Positions 39,947-49,745 of a stretch of DNA of 64,000 nucleotides are shown one piece after another. Made by a program: the position numbers and the translations under genes. The notes beneath the pieces are model-generated. The model made no database searches and was not told where the DNA came from. It saw only the letters and a list, made by a program, of their open reading frames with translations. Numbering within the stretch: the stretch's first letter is position 1; each line of letters begins with the position of its first letter. This stretch comes from Porphyra umbilicalis (taxonomy: Eukaryota > Rhodophyta > Bangiophyceae > Bangiales > Bangiaceae), in assembly GCA_002049455.2 (NCBI GenBank), contig KV918831.1:62001-126000 (forward strand), read 5' to 3'.

Positions 39947-41020
39947 CTAGGCCCGCCACGGAAAGTTGCCGAGCGTCCCGCACCAGTTGGATTTGGGCCA
40001 CAGCATGGGCGCCACGCAGCAATCGTCCGTGGTGACCACCAATGCCGACAGGTAGGCGGCGACCGGGCCGCACCACTTGGAGCAGCACTGGTTGTTGTGC
40101 GGGAAGCCGCCGCAGCATTCACCCGTCGGCGTGTCGCCCGGGTTCACGTTTTCAAACGAAAAGTGCAGGCGCACGCTCGTCGACGGCAGCACGGCGGCCG
40201 TGGGGGCGCCGCGCCGACTGCCGCCGCCGACCGCCGCGCGGCCGCCGACCGCCGACGGCGCGTCGGCAAAAGGGAGGCGGGCGGTGGGGGCGGCGACCGC
40301 CGCCGCCGCCCCGTCGCCGCCCGCCGCGAGCGCAGGCGGCGCCGGCGGCGCCGCCGCAAAGCGGGAGACGCTTGAAAAGCCGCCGCAGTGGCTGTAACTG
40401 CCGAGCACCGCCAAGTCCGCGGCCAGCCGCCGCTTTTGGGAGCGCACCACGCAGCAGTTGTCCTTTTCCACAAGCTTGAACACCTCGAGGAGGCTCTTGG
40501 CAAACTCGTCGAGGTCGTTGTTGCCCTTGGGCACACACCGGTGCTTGACAAAGTCCTCCTCAAATTCGTCGAGGAGGTCGCTGCAGCCCGACATGGTGTG
40601 GCACGTGTACGCGCCTGCATCGTACTCGGGGATGGAGGTGTAGGGGGCGCCGCACGTGCCCGCCGCCATCAGCCACTGGATGTTGTTGGCGAGCGTCCAC
40701 CGCTGCCACGAGGTCGTCGCGCAGTTGGCTTTTTCAACGTCTTTGAAGATCTCGAGCGTCGTCTTGGCAAACTCGTACACGTACGAGGGCGTCGAGCTGT
40801 CGGGCAAGCACCGCTTGTCAATGTAGTCGACGATGAAGCGTTGCGTTTCGGCCTCGCAGCCGGGGAGCGGGATTAACCCCCACCGGTCCGTCGTTGGCAG
40901 CTCCGCGCCCGTCGACGCTGGCGCGGCCGCGGCGGGGGCAACGCCGGACAAGACGGCGCCGAGCAGCACCGCCGTCGCCGTCGTTGCCGTGGCCGCGGAG
41001 CAGAGCGCGCGAAAGACCAT
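39947..41020 (-). CDS. Secreted cysteine-rich protein with a duplicated about 75-residue domain
   Basis: The start is the ATG at 41020, because it opens a classic signal peptide (MVFRALCSAATATTATAVLL then an AAAA cleavage region). The mature protein of about 325 residues has two copies of a domain. Copy 1: GCEAETQRFIVDYIDKRCLP...YEFAKTTLEIFKDVEKANC. Copy 2: GCSDLLDEFEEDFVKHRCVP...DEFAKSLLEVFKLVEKDNC. Shared: GC, F, RC-x-P, EFAK-x2-LE-x-FK-x-VEK-x-NC, then R-x-LA and a final Cys-Gly. An Ala/Pro-rich linker follows, then a C-terminal Cys-rich region (GECCGGFPHNNQCC...KWCG...DDCC...WCG). The Cys pattern suggests disulphides in an extracellular or secretory-pathway protein. I do not recognise the family. 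It is transcribed away from the bZIP gene. Confidence 0.78.
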   Translation of the reverse strand: MVFRALCSAATATTATAVLLGAVLSGVAPAAAAPASTGAELPTTDRWGLIPLPGCEAETQRFIVDYIDKRCLPDSSTPSYVYEFAKTTLEIFKDVEKANCATTSWQRWTLANNIQWLMAAGTCGAPYTSIPEYDAGAYTCHTMSGCSDLLDEFEEDFVKHRCVPKGNNDLDEFAKSLLEVFKLVEKDNCCVVRSQKRRLAADLAVLGSYSHCGGFSSVSRFAAAPPAPPALAAGGDGAAAAVAAPTARLPFADAPSAVGGRAAVGGGSRRGAPTAAVLPSTSVRLHFSFENVNPGDTPTGECCGGFPHNNQCCSKWCGPVAAYLSALVVTTDDCCVAPMLWPKSNWCGTLGNFPWRA

Positions 41021-42348
41021 GACGCCAGTCGAGCGAGGTCGCACAAGCGCACACGGGCAGGAGACCGTAAGCCGCGCGTGCGGGGCGCGTCGGCGCCGTG
41101 AAGGCGGACGAGCGCTTGCCGCGTCGGGCGGACCGACGGCCGTTGCACCCCGCGTCGTCGGGCACGACCGACCCCCGCGTGGTCTGGCTCGTGTTGGCGG
41201 CTGACACTGGGTGCAGCAGCGGCCGCCCACGTGCGCGCCTCCGCCCCTTTTCACCACGTCCGTTGCACGGCGGCGACCGCAGTCGCACACCGCCGCGCGC
41301 CGTGGCGGCCCCGCTCATAGACCCGCGCGTCGGGGGCATGGGGATGGGCGGGGGGGGCGGCGGCTGGGCCGCATCGAGCGAGCGACCGGCAGCGCTGCTC
41401 AAAGAGGCGCGAAACATCGAGTGTCGAACGCGGGGAGCCGCGCGGCAGAGGCCGCACTGGCTCTGGCCTCCGCGGAGACACGCAGCGACGACATCATGTC
41501 GCCGCTCTCATGATGAGTACGACCGGCGAGTGTCTCGGATGGCCGTCCGCCGCGATATGACAGGCGACGCGCCACGCCACATGCCGACGCCCCGAAAGAG
41601 GGCAGATGGTCGTACGAGTGCTGGCTGGCGTGACCTATATATTTTGCTTTGCTCCTCGCCTCGGGAAGAGGTGACTACTGGTCGTACGATTGCTGGCTGG
41701 TCGTACGACGTGGTGGCGCATCCGCTCCATCCCGGGGCGCGAATGAGCTTTCTGTGTGTCATGGGATCCCACTGGAATCTTCCAAATACTTGCCAACGTA
41801 ACTTTCTTGGACACCACGACGTTAAGGTGGCACCCCTACATGGCTACCTCTATAACTTCTGCAGTTGTCAGCCAATCAGCGGCCACACGGCATCTGGGCT
41901 CGCCACGCGCCACACCTGCGAAAAAGGGCCGTCGGGTGGACCGTACGACGACGGAGGGCCACGGCTCGGCCTCGTGGCTGCGGCGGGGGCCCACGTTTGT
42001 CACGTGTCTGCCCCGTGGCGCCTGCGCCGGGGGGGTGCTCGCGGCCAAGCACGAGCGGCCGAGTGCGCGCGCGCTCGGGTCGGTGCGGGCATTCGCGGCT
42101 GCAGCCAACTGGCGGCGCGCCCGCGCGCCCGCTGCCACCGCGGTGACCGACCCCGGCCGTCGCCGCGTCTGCTGCCGACCACCGACGGCCGTGGGCGCTG
42201 CTCGTACGCCGCCGGTTGGCTCTTCCACCCCACCCTACCGCTGCGGTCGGTGTCTTTTTTTTTCTCCCCCCCCCCCTCCCCCCCCCGAGACACTCTAACC
42301 ACTTGCCCCGCCGACGAGACCGCGGTGCCCCCCCGCCCCCCGGTCGCC
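41021..42348. promoter_or_regulatory. Divergent promoter region between secreted-protein and bZIP genes
   Basis: It separates two divergent starts (41020 minus, 42349 plus). A word GGTCGTACGA occurs at about 41609, 41681 and 41698, twice followed by (G/T)TGCTGGCTGG, close to a TATATATTTTG (about 41637). An extended pyrimidine tract (T8CTCCC..., 42244-42290) precedes the bZIP ATG. These are candidate regulatory elements only; no motif family is claimed. Confidence 0.4.
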
Positions 42349-43905
42349 ATGGGCGCCCACCTGGCCACCCAGCAGCGCGCGTCGGCGGCGGCGGCGGGGC
42401 ACCCCCACCCCCCCCCCGGCGCCGACGACGATGATGTGCTCGCGACGGGCATGATGGACTTTGGGGGCCACGAGGACGGCATCGTCCTCGTGCCCGGCGC
42501 GGGGGGCGGCGCCCCCCCCCCCCCCCGGGCGGTGGAGACGATGCCGGCGACACAATGGTGCACGTCGTCTCCCTCGGCGGCGGCGGCACGGGGGATTTGC
42601 TCCTCCGCACCCCCGCGGGGGGGGGGGCGGGGGGCCTCCCGCACCGGGCGGGGCCGGCGGCGGCGCTCGCCGCCGCGACGGGCGCCGCGGCGGGGCGCGC
42701 GGCGGCGGCGGCGGCGGCGGCGGCGGCCGACGGCGGCGCGCCGGCCCTGCCCGTCCCCGTCGCGACGCCCATCAAGCGCGGGGCGGCGGCGGCGGCGGCG
42801 GCCGCTGCCGCCGCGGCGGCAGCGGCGGGGACGCCCGCCACGCCCGTGGCGCCGGCGCCAGACTTGGCCGCCGCCGCGGGGGTGGGCGAGGGCGAGGAGG
42901 GCGCGCTCGTCGAGGTGGACCAGGCGCGGCAGCTGTCGTTGGACGTCTTCCAACGCGTCAAGCAGGAGAGCAGTACGTTTGGGTGGCCGCCGCGTTGTTC
43001 CTCTGGGGCGCGCGTCGGCGGGGGGGGGGGGGGGGGGGGGGGTCGACGCGACGCGGTAGAGCCCCCGTGCATCCGAGCGGGAGACCGCGCGGTCGGCGCG
43101 TGTGCGTCGTGGCACCGCGGATCCGGGCGCCCGCCCCGTCGTGGCGGGCGCCCGTTTTTTTTCTTTTTCCCCCGCTTTCGGTTCGGTACGGCACCGTGGC
43201 ATGGTGCCACGTGTGGTGGTCGGTGAGCCGTCACCACGGGGAGACGGTGGTGGCGGTACGGGTGGGGGCCTGCCACCGTGGCGGCGCCGCGCCATGGTCA
43301 CGCGACACTGACGGTGCGTGGCGCTTCTTACCCCTCTTCCTTTTGGTTGCGTCGTTTGTGTTTGCTTTCTTTCTATCTCTTTGTCGCCCCCGCGTGCCTG
43401 TTTTCCCCACACCCGTCCGCTCGTCCACCCACCCGACCCCCACCTCCCCGCTGCCATTCCGCGTTTCCCCTCTTCCCCCCCCTGTCCCCCCCCAGTGGTC
43501 AAACTCGAAGTCCCCGCCTATGAGGAGGCGGCCGCCAACGCCGGCAGCGTCGACGGCGAAAAAACCGTCCGCCTCAAGCAGCGCGGCCAAGCCAACCGCG
43601 CGTGCGCGGCGGCGAGCCGCGCGCGCGTGCAAACCTACCAAGACGAGCTCGTGGCGCGCCTCAACCGCACCGAGTCGGAGCGCAACCGCCTGCGGCGGGT
43701 CGCGGACAAGGTCCTCCGCAAACGCTCGTCCGTGGAGAGCGACCGCGAGCGCCTCGTGCGCGCGCTGCGGCGCGCGGCGGCCACGTCGCCGGAAGCGGCG
43801 GCGCTGCTGTCGGCCGAGGGCGTCGTGCTCGACGAGGTTGGGGGGGGGGGGGGGGGGGGGGGCGCCGCCGCTGCGCCGGGCTTGGCGACGGGTGGCGCGC
43901 CCTAG
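42349..43905 (+). CDS. bZIP transcription factor, one intron, frame broken at a C15 run
   Basis: Exon 1 starts at the ATG at 42349 (GCCATGG). Its frame reads well to GAGGGAPPPP, where a run of 15 Cs (42512-42526) is followed by a good frame one step away (GDDAGDTMVHVVSLGG). Exon 1 ends at 42972; the intron 42973-43495 (GTACGT...CCCCAG) contains a run of about 23 Gs. Splicing joins QES to MVKLEVPAYEEAA with matching phase. The basic region has QRGQANRACAAASRARVQTY, fitting N-x7-R. Nine residues further on comes the first zipper Leu in DELVARLNRTESERNRL, fitting N-x7-R-x9-L. This is the defining spacing of bZIP DNA-binding dimers. The Ala-rich N-terminal part has no known domain; the C-terminus includes a Gly run encoded by 23 Gs. 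It acts in the nucleus as a DNA-binding regulator; targets are unknown. Confidence 0.8.
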
Positions 43906-44469
43906 GGGAGCGACTTGGGGGGGCGGGGGGGGGGGGCTCTGGGCGTGCGGCCGTGGTGCGTGGTACACGTCCCCCCGCCCGCGGTGTGCGTGTCAGACTG
44001 CCCGGCTTGTCCAGCTGCGTGGGAGCGGGCGCGGTCGCCCCGGCGTTGCACCCGTGTGGCCGCCCCGGCTGCGGTATCGTGCGCGTGCGCGCCGCCGCTG
44101 CCGACGCGGCGGCGCGTGGCGCGCGTCGACGCGGCGGCGGCGCGCGCCGCCGCCGCCGCCCCTGTGGGGTGCACGTCGGCGGGGGGCGCGACGCGGCGCG
44201 TCGGGTGCCCCCCCAGCTGTTGGTGGTGACACCGCAGCACGCGGCGGGCCCCCCCGCCTGCGCGTGCGTGGCACGTACGTACACCGGTCATGACAGAACA
44301 AACAAACAAAAAAACAAGCACTCCGCGCCACTGGGCGCCCAGAGACGCATGCCCGCCGCCCCCCCGCGCCGCCGTGTGCCGGCGCGCCCCCGCCAACGAC
44401 GCGGGCGGCCACTGCCGCGAGCGCGTCGGCGCATGCCGACCGGACCGCCCCACCCCCCCCCCCTCGCAC
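43906..44469. other. 3' spacer between convergent bZIP and FIP1 genes
   Basis: Both genes end here, so it should contain both 3' UTRs. It is GC-rich with an A-rich patch (AACAAACAAACAAAAAAACA, about 44297-44316). No gene is supported. Confidence 0.45.
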
Positions 44470-44975
44470 TCAGCGCCGCCGCTTGGACGACCGCTCGTCC
44501 ACCCCGTGCTCCCGGTCGTACGAGCCCGAGGAGCGCTTGCGCTCCCGCTCCCCGTCGCGCCCGCCCGTCCGCTCCCGGTCGCGGTCGCGGTCGCGGTCCC
44601 GGTCGCGGTCGCGGTCGCGGTCCCGGTCGCGGTCACGGTCGCGGTCGCGGTCGCGGTCGCGGTCGCGGTCGCGATCGCCCCGATCCCGTCCGCTGCGGCT
44701 GCCGCGCTCAGTCCGCTCCCGGTCGCGGTCGCGGTCCCGGTCCCGGTCCCGATCCCGGTCCCGGTCGCGGTCGCGGTCCCGGTCACGATCGCCCCGGTCC
44801 CCCGGTCCCCCCGGTCACCCCGGTCCGAGCGCTCCCGAGTGGGGCGCTCGCCCCCCCCTCCCACAGAGGAGCGGTGCTCGCGCTTTCGCGACTCCCCGCC
44901 GTCGGCGGCGGGCGGGGAGCGCGCGGGCGGCCGCTCCCGGCGGCCGTCGCCAGCGCCGCCGCCGCCGCCACCGCC

Positions 44976-45007
<32 letters not shown>

Positions 45008-45039
45008 CCCGCCGGTCACCCCCGCCGACGCCGCCCGGC

Positions 45040-45073
<34 letters not shown>

Positions 45074-45910
45074 GTGGCGGCGGCGGCAGACCGCCGGCCG
45101 CCGCCCCCGGCCCGCCGCCCGGCATGGACGCCAAACTCCCGTCGGGCCGCCCGCCGCCGCCGCCGCCCCGCCCGCCGTCGCCGCCAAAGCCGCCGCCGCG
45201 GGGGCGGCCCATGCGGTCGGGGCGCCCCCCCCCGCCCCCCCCCCCCCCCCCAAAGCGGCCGCCGGGCGCCCCCCCCCCCCCCCACCGCCGCCGCGCCCCC
45301 CCCCCCCCCCCCGGGCCCCTTCCCCCCCCCGACCCGTCGGGCGGCGGCGGCGGCGGCGGCACGCCGCCCATCCCCGGCGGCCGCCCGCCCATCCCGCGCC
45401 CGCCCATCCCCGGCGGCCCCGGACCGCCCATCCCCGGCGGGGGCATGCCCGGGAAGCCCATCCCCGGCGGCATCCCCGGCGGCGGGCGGCCGCCCATGCC
45501 CGGCGGCGGGGGCATGCCCGGCAGGAGGCCGGGCGGGAAGCCGCCGGGGAGGGGCGGCCACTTGCCGCCGGCCACGCCGGGCGGCGGCATGGCCGCAATC
45601 ATTTCAAACACGCCGGGCGGCAGCGGCGGCATGCCGGGCGGCATGGGGGGCATGCCGGGGGGGAGGCCGGGCATGGACCCGGGGGGGGGACGCCGGGGCC
45701 CCCGGGGCCCCCGCCGCGCCCGCCGCGGTCGCCGCGGCCATAATCGTCGTCGCCGCCGGGGCCGCCAGGGCCACCCCCGCCGCCGCCGCCGCCGCCACCG
45801 CCGCCGCCCGGCGGTGGCTCAAAGCGGCTGCCACGGCGCCCCCCCCGGCGCCCTTGTCGGGCCCGCGGGGCTTGCGGTCGTCGTCGCGCCCCCCCCCCCC
45901 CCCGGGCCCT

Positions 45911-45942
<32 letters not shown>

Positions 45943-45998
45943 CCCGCCAACGACAGCGTCACATCGTCCCGCCGGTGCGACGCTGGCGGCGACGACGA

Positions 45999-46048
<50 letters not shown>

Positions 46049-46124
46049 CGCCAGGCATGGCGCCGCGGCTGCTGGGCGCCCCCCCCCCAGAGCCCACCAC
46101 GGAGCTGTTGGCGCCGCCGCCACT

Positions 46125-46163
<39 letters not shown>

Positions 46164-46446
46164 CGGAGGGGCGACCATCCCAAACATCCCCGGCGGGGGC
46201 GGCATGCCCCCCGGCGGCAGCGGGAGTCCCGGCGGGAAGGCGCCGCCGCCGGGCGGCGGGCGCATGCCCGGGAGGAGCATGCCGGGCGGCAGGGGCGGGT
46301 ACCCGCCGCCGGGGAGGCCCCGGCCGAGGCCCTTGCCGCCCACGCCGCCGCCCATGGCGGCGCCGACGGCGCCGCCGCCGGGACCGCCGCGGCCGCCGGG
46401 CAAGCCGCCGACGAGGCCGCGCCGCCCGTCGGCGGCGGCGCCCGGG

Positions 46447-46478
<32 letters not shown>

Positions 46479-47670
46479 GCGCGGCGGGGGCGCCGCCCGC
46501 CCCGCCGCCGCCGTCAATCTTAATCTTGGCGAGCATCGACGCCTCCAACCGCATCTGCATTTGGCGCTCGCAGTAGAGGCGCCACGTCTCCTCTGTGAAA
46601 CCATAGTTAAAGTACTCGGTGATGTCCGCGCCGCGGTCGCGCCACGGCTTTTCGGGGAGCTTGCCAATCTCCAAGTCGTACACGGACCGCTGGTTGGCGC
46701 CGACGTTCATCGTCGGCGTCGGGAGCATGGCTAGGATGTTGCCGCCGCCGCCGCCGCCGCCGCCGTCGCCGCGGCCGCCCCGCTCCCCGCCACCACCGCC
46801 GCCGCGGCCGTCGCCGCCGCGCTCGCCGCTGCCGCGGCCGTCGCCGGATCGGCCGCCGCCGCCGCCGCCGCCGCGGCCATCGGCGCCGCCCGCCGATCCG
46901 CGGCCGCCCGGGGCGGGGTTCACCCACGTGCTGCTGTTGCCGGTGGCAATGGAGACGCCGCCGCCGCCGACGCCGGCACCACCACCACCGGCGGGCGCGG
47001 CGGTGCCGCCCAAGGCACCGCCGCCCTGGACACCGCCGCCGCCGCCGCCGCCGCCCGCCCCCCGGCCGGCACTACCGGCGGCGGCGGCGCCACCGCCGCC
47101 GCCGCCGCCGCCCTTGTTGCCCGTATTGAGCACCACCGCCACGTCATCATCATCGTCGCTGCTCTCGCTGTCGCTCGCGTCCGACCCGGAACCGCTCGAG
47201 CCGCCGCCGCCACCGTCATTGCTGCCACCGCCTTGTTCACCGCCGTCCCCATCTGCCGCCGCTGCCGCCGCTGCCGACGCCGCTGGGGCGTCCGCGGCGG
47301 GGGGTGGCCCGTCGGCCCCGTCCGCCGCCACGCCGTTGGGCGTCTTGGACGGGGCCGCATCCGCAACTCCAGAAACGACAACCGGGGCAGCGTCGCTCGG
47401 AACCTTGGCGGCAACGTTGCGGGTGGCGGCACCGCCGCCGTCGGCCCCACCGTCCGCATCGCCCGCTGACGCGGGCGGCGTCCCATTGGCCGCCGCGGAC
47501 GCCATGCCCGCCGCCGCCGGCGGGGGCGGTGGCGCATCGTCCTCCACCCCACCGCCGTACAGCGCCTCGTCCTCGTCGTCTTCGGACGGTGGGGCGGCTG
47601 CGGGGGCGGCCGCGGCGGACGCGGGGGGGCGGGCGGGCGCAGCCGCCGCCGTCGCCGCGTCCCCGTCCAT
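44470..47670 (-). CDS. FIP1: FIP1-like pre-mRNA 3'-end processing factor, frame disturbed at C runs
   Basis: FIP1 is a subunit of the cleavage and polyadenylation machinery and tethers poly(A) polymerase. The start is ATG 47670 in GCCATGG context. The N-terminus has the acidic [17 protein letters not shown] expected of FIP1 and a Ser/Asp cluster. The Fip1 motif is at about 46520-46690: [20 protein letters not shown] then [20 protein letters not shown]. Then follow long Pro/Gly/Met-rich repeats (PPPGMGG-type) and a C-terminal Arg-Asp/Arg-Glu repeat (about 44560-44800). The end is [20 protein letters not shown] then RR and a stop at 44470-44472, as in FIP1-type tails. Start and stop are in the same net frame (1,067 codons). 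Between them the sensible frame switches at C28 (46450-46477), C30 (45912-45941) and nearby G/C runs. Either these runs are miscalled or the allele is damaged; the compensating net frame favours length errors. Confidence 0.82.
44570..44800. repeat. CGGTCG/CGGTCC hexanucleotide microsatellite within FIP1
   Basis: GGTCGC and GGTCCC hexamers alternate over about 230 bp. On the minus strand in the FIP1 frame they encode an Arg-Asp/Arg-Glu repeat. The unit is a multiple of three, so changes in copy number keep the frame, unlike the homopolymer runs in the same gene. Confidence 0.85.
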
Positions 47671-48437
47671 GGCGGCACCCGCCGGCAGGGGGTGGGCGTC
47701 CGAGAAAAAATACAACGGGGGAATGGAGAAGAACGAGAGATGCAGGCGGGGGTTGGTGCACACAGTCGATGGCTTTCGGTCGCCGGGACGCCAGTGCGGC
47801 GTGCCGGCGCCGACGTCCGCGCTGGCCTGCCAAGACCCGCGCGTCGTCGGTCAAGCGCGGTCGCTCAACAGTGGATCGACCGCGAGGCTGCAATATGGGT
47901 CGCACAATTGTCATCCGACAAGTAGTTAAAAAAGTAACCTACCTTAAAACGAACCGGCTCCCGCACAAGTAGCACCACCTGGAAAGGGGGATCGTACACC
48001 CAAAACAGGTGGCTCAATTCCATTGTCTGGCGGTTTTCATTGGAAGACCCTTGAATATTTCTCGTTGAAGATTCAAACCATGGTGTTGGAGCTCTCCAAA
48101 GCCTGAGGCCAGCCGGGCTCGTGCTCGCAGATCGCAGCGTGTGGTGGTCCCTGCACGGCGTTTGTGGCCACCCGCGCCCAACTCCTTCGGGAGATGGCAT
48201 TGGGTGAATGGCTTGGACGCCCCCCCCGCGGTGCCATCGCCTGCTGCGGTCTGGCTCCCGCATTTGAGCACCCGCCCCCCCATGACCGCCGCGCGTACAC
48301 CCGGTGGTCGTTCCGCAGCTTTGCGCACACACTGACGAGCGACACCTGTTCCGGACCCCCTGTCGGCCTCCCCCGTGCCTCCTCTCCCCCCCCCCCACCC
48401 CCAGTGTGCCATTGTCCGCACCCCCGTCCCCGTCACC
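47671..48437. promoter_or_regulatory. Divergent promoter region between FIP1 and PRK
   Basis: It separates the minus-strand FIP1 start from the plus-strand PRK start. The segment 47900-48100 is clearly AT-richer than the flanking coding DNA. Just before the PRK ATG is a C-rich tract ending CCACCCCCAG (about 48385-48405), which could be a leader feature or a 5'-UTR splice acceptor. Confidence 0.4.
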
Positions 48438-49745
48438 ATGGTCAGCGCCTTTGTGTCGGCCGCCGCGAGCGTGCGCTTTGGCGCCGCGCCCGCCCATGGC
48501 GCGCCCGCGGTGTGTGGGCAGGCGCGGGGCACATGGGCGGTGGGCTCCACCCCCCGCCCCGCGACGCTGTGGATGCCGACCGCCCCGTCGTCGCGGCCGT
48601 CGCGGTTGTCGATGAAGACCGAGACGGCCACCGAGTGGGTGACGTGCCCCGGCTCAGAACTGTCGCCGCACCACGCAGACGCCAAGATTTCCGCCGACGT
48701 CTCCCTTGTCATGGCCGCCAACAACATTGAGAGGCCCATGATCATTGGCGTGGCGGCCGACTCGGGGTGCGGCAAGTCGACCTTCCTCCGCCGCGTCAGC
48801 GCCATCTTTGGCACCAAGGTGTCCCAAGGTCACACGCCGCAGGGCGACTTTATGACGGTCATCTGCTTGGACGACTTCCACACGCAGGACCGCAAGGGCC
48901 GCGCCGCTGCCAAGGTGACGGCGCTCGACCCGGAGGCCAACAACTTTGAGCTGATGTACCAAATGTGCAAGGCGCTCAAGGAGGGCAAGTCGGTGATGAA
49001 GCCCATCTACAACCACGAGACGGGGAAGATTGACCCGCCCGAGCTGATCACCCCCAACCACGTCGTGGTCGTGGAGGGCCTCCACCCCATGTACGACGCG
49101 CGCATGAAGGAGCTGCTCGACTTCACCGTGTACCTGGACCTGTCGGATGAGGTCAAGATTGCGTGGAAGATCCAGCGGGACATGGCCGAGCGCGGCCACA
49201 CCCTGGACAACATCCTCGCGTCGATCGAGTCGCGGCGCCCGGACTTTGAGGCGTACGTCGACCCGCAGAAGCGGGACGCGGACATGGTCATGCAGATCCT
49301 GCCGACCAACCTCATCCCCGACGACACTGAGAAGAAGGTGCTTCGCGTGCGGCTGCTGCAGAAGGAGGAAACGGACGTTGACGCCGTCTACCTCTACGAC
49401 GAGGGGTCGACCATCGACTGGGTGCCGTGCGGCAAGAAGCTGACGTGCGGCTACCCGGGCATCAAGTTTCACTACGGCCCGGACAATTACTTTGACAATG
49501 AGGTCAGCGTCCTCGAGGTCGACGGCAGCTTTGCCAAGCTGGAGGAGATGATCTACGTGGAGACCCACCTGAACAACACGTCGACCAAGTTCTACGGCGA
49601 GATGACCCAGCAGCTGCTCAAGAACCCCAACGCGCCGGGCTCCTCCAACGGTACCGGCCTGTGCCAGGTGCTCATCGCGCTCAAGATGCGCGAGATGTAC
49701 GAGAAGATTACGGGCCGCAAGGTGCTGCCCAACGCCGCTGCGTAG
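48438..49745 (+). CDS. prk: Phosphoribulokinase, plastid precursor
   Basis: PRK phosphorylates ribulose 5-phosphate with ATP to ribulose 1,5-bisphosphate in the plastid Calvin cycle. The ATG at 48438 (CACCATGG) gives 435 residues. The N-terminus MVSAFVSAAASVRFGAAPAH is a transit-like peptide with a Phe near the start and no hydrophobic signal peptide. The mature enzyme has the P-loop AADSGCGKSTF (about 105-115), LDDFHTQDRKGR, the substrate region KPIYNHETG, and VVVEGLHPMYD. Cys111 in the P-loop and Cys143 in VICLDD correspond to the thioredoxin-regulated pair; their spacing of 32 is intermediate between my recollection of cyanobacterial and plant forms. A second pair (Cys331 and Cys337, CGKKLTC) matches the pair linked to CP12/GAPDH complex control. 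The C-terminus (NNGTGLCQ-like SSNGTGLCQVLIALKMREMY) is typical. The gene is intact and free of homopolymer breaks. Confidence 0.97.
   Translation: MVSAFVSAAASVRFGAAPAHGAPAVCGQARGTWAVGSTPRPATLWMPTAPSSRPSRLSMKTETATEWVTCPGSELSPHHADAKISADVSLVMAANNIERPMIIGVAADSGCGKSTFLRRVSAIFGTKVSQGHTPQGDFMTVICLDDFHTQDRKGRAAAKVTALDPEANNFELMYQMCKALKEGKSVMKPIYNHETGKIDPPELITPNHVVVVEGLHPMYDARMKELLDFTVYLDLSDEVKIAWKIQRDMAERGHTLDNILASIESRRPDFEAYVDPQKRDADMVMQILPTNLIPDDTEKKVLRVRLLQKEETDVDAVYLYDEGSTIDWVPCGKKLTCGYPGIKFHYGPDNYFDNEVSVLEVDGSFAKLEEMIYVETHLNNTSTKFYGEMTQQLLKNPNAPGSSNGTGLCQVLIALKMREMYEKITGRKVLPNAAA

Noticed and set aside
41098-43059. A 653-codon plus-strand frame upstream of and into the bZIP gene
   Set aside because: It runs through the divergent promoter region and only its last part (from 42349) has protein character. 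The rest is composition-driven.
43902-45674. Long frames on both strands over the FIP1 C-terminal part
   Set aside because: They are shadow frames of the FIP1 Pro/Gly- and Arg-Asp-coding repeats. Only the minus-strand frame linked to the Fip1 motif is meaningful.
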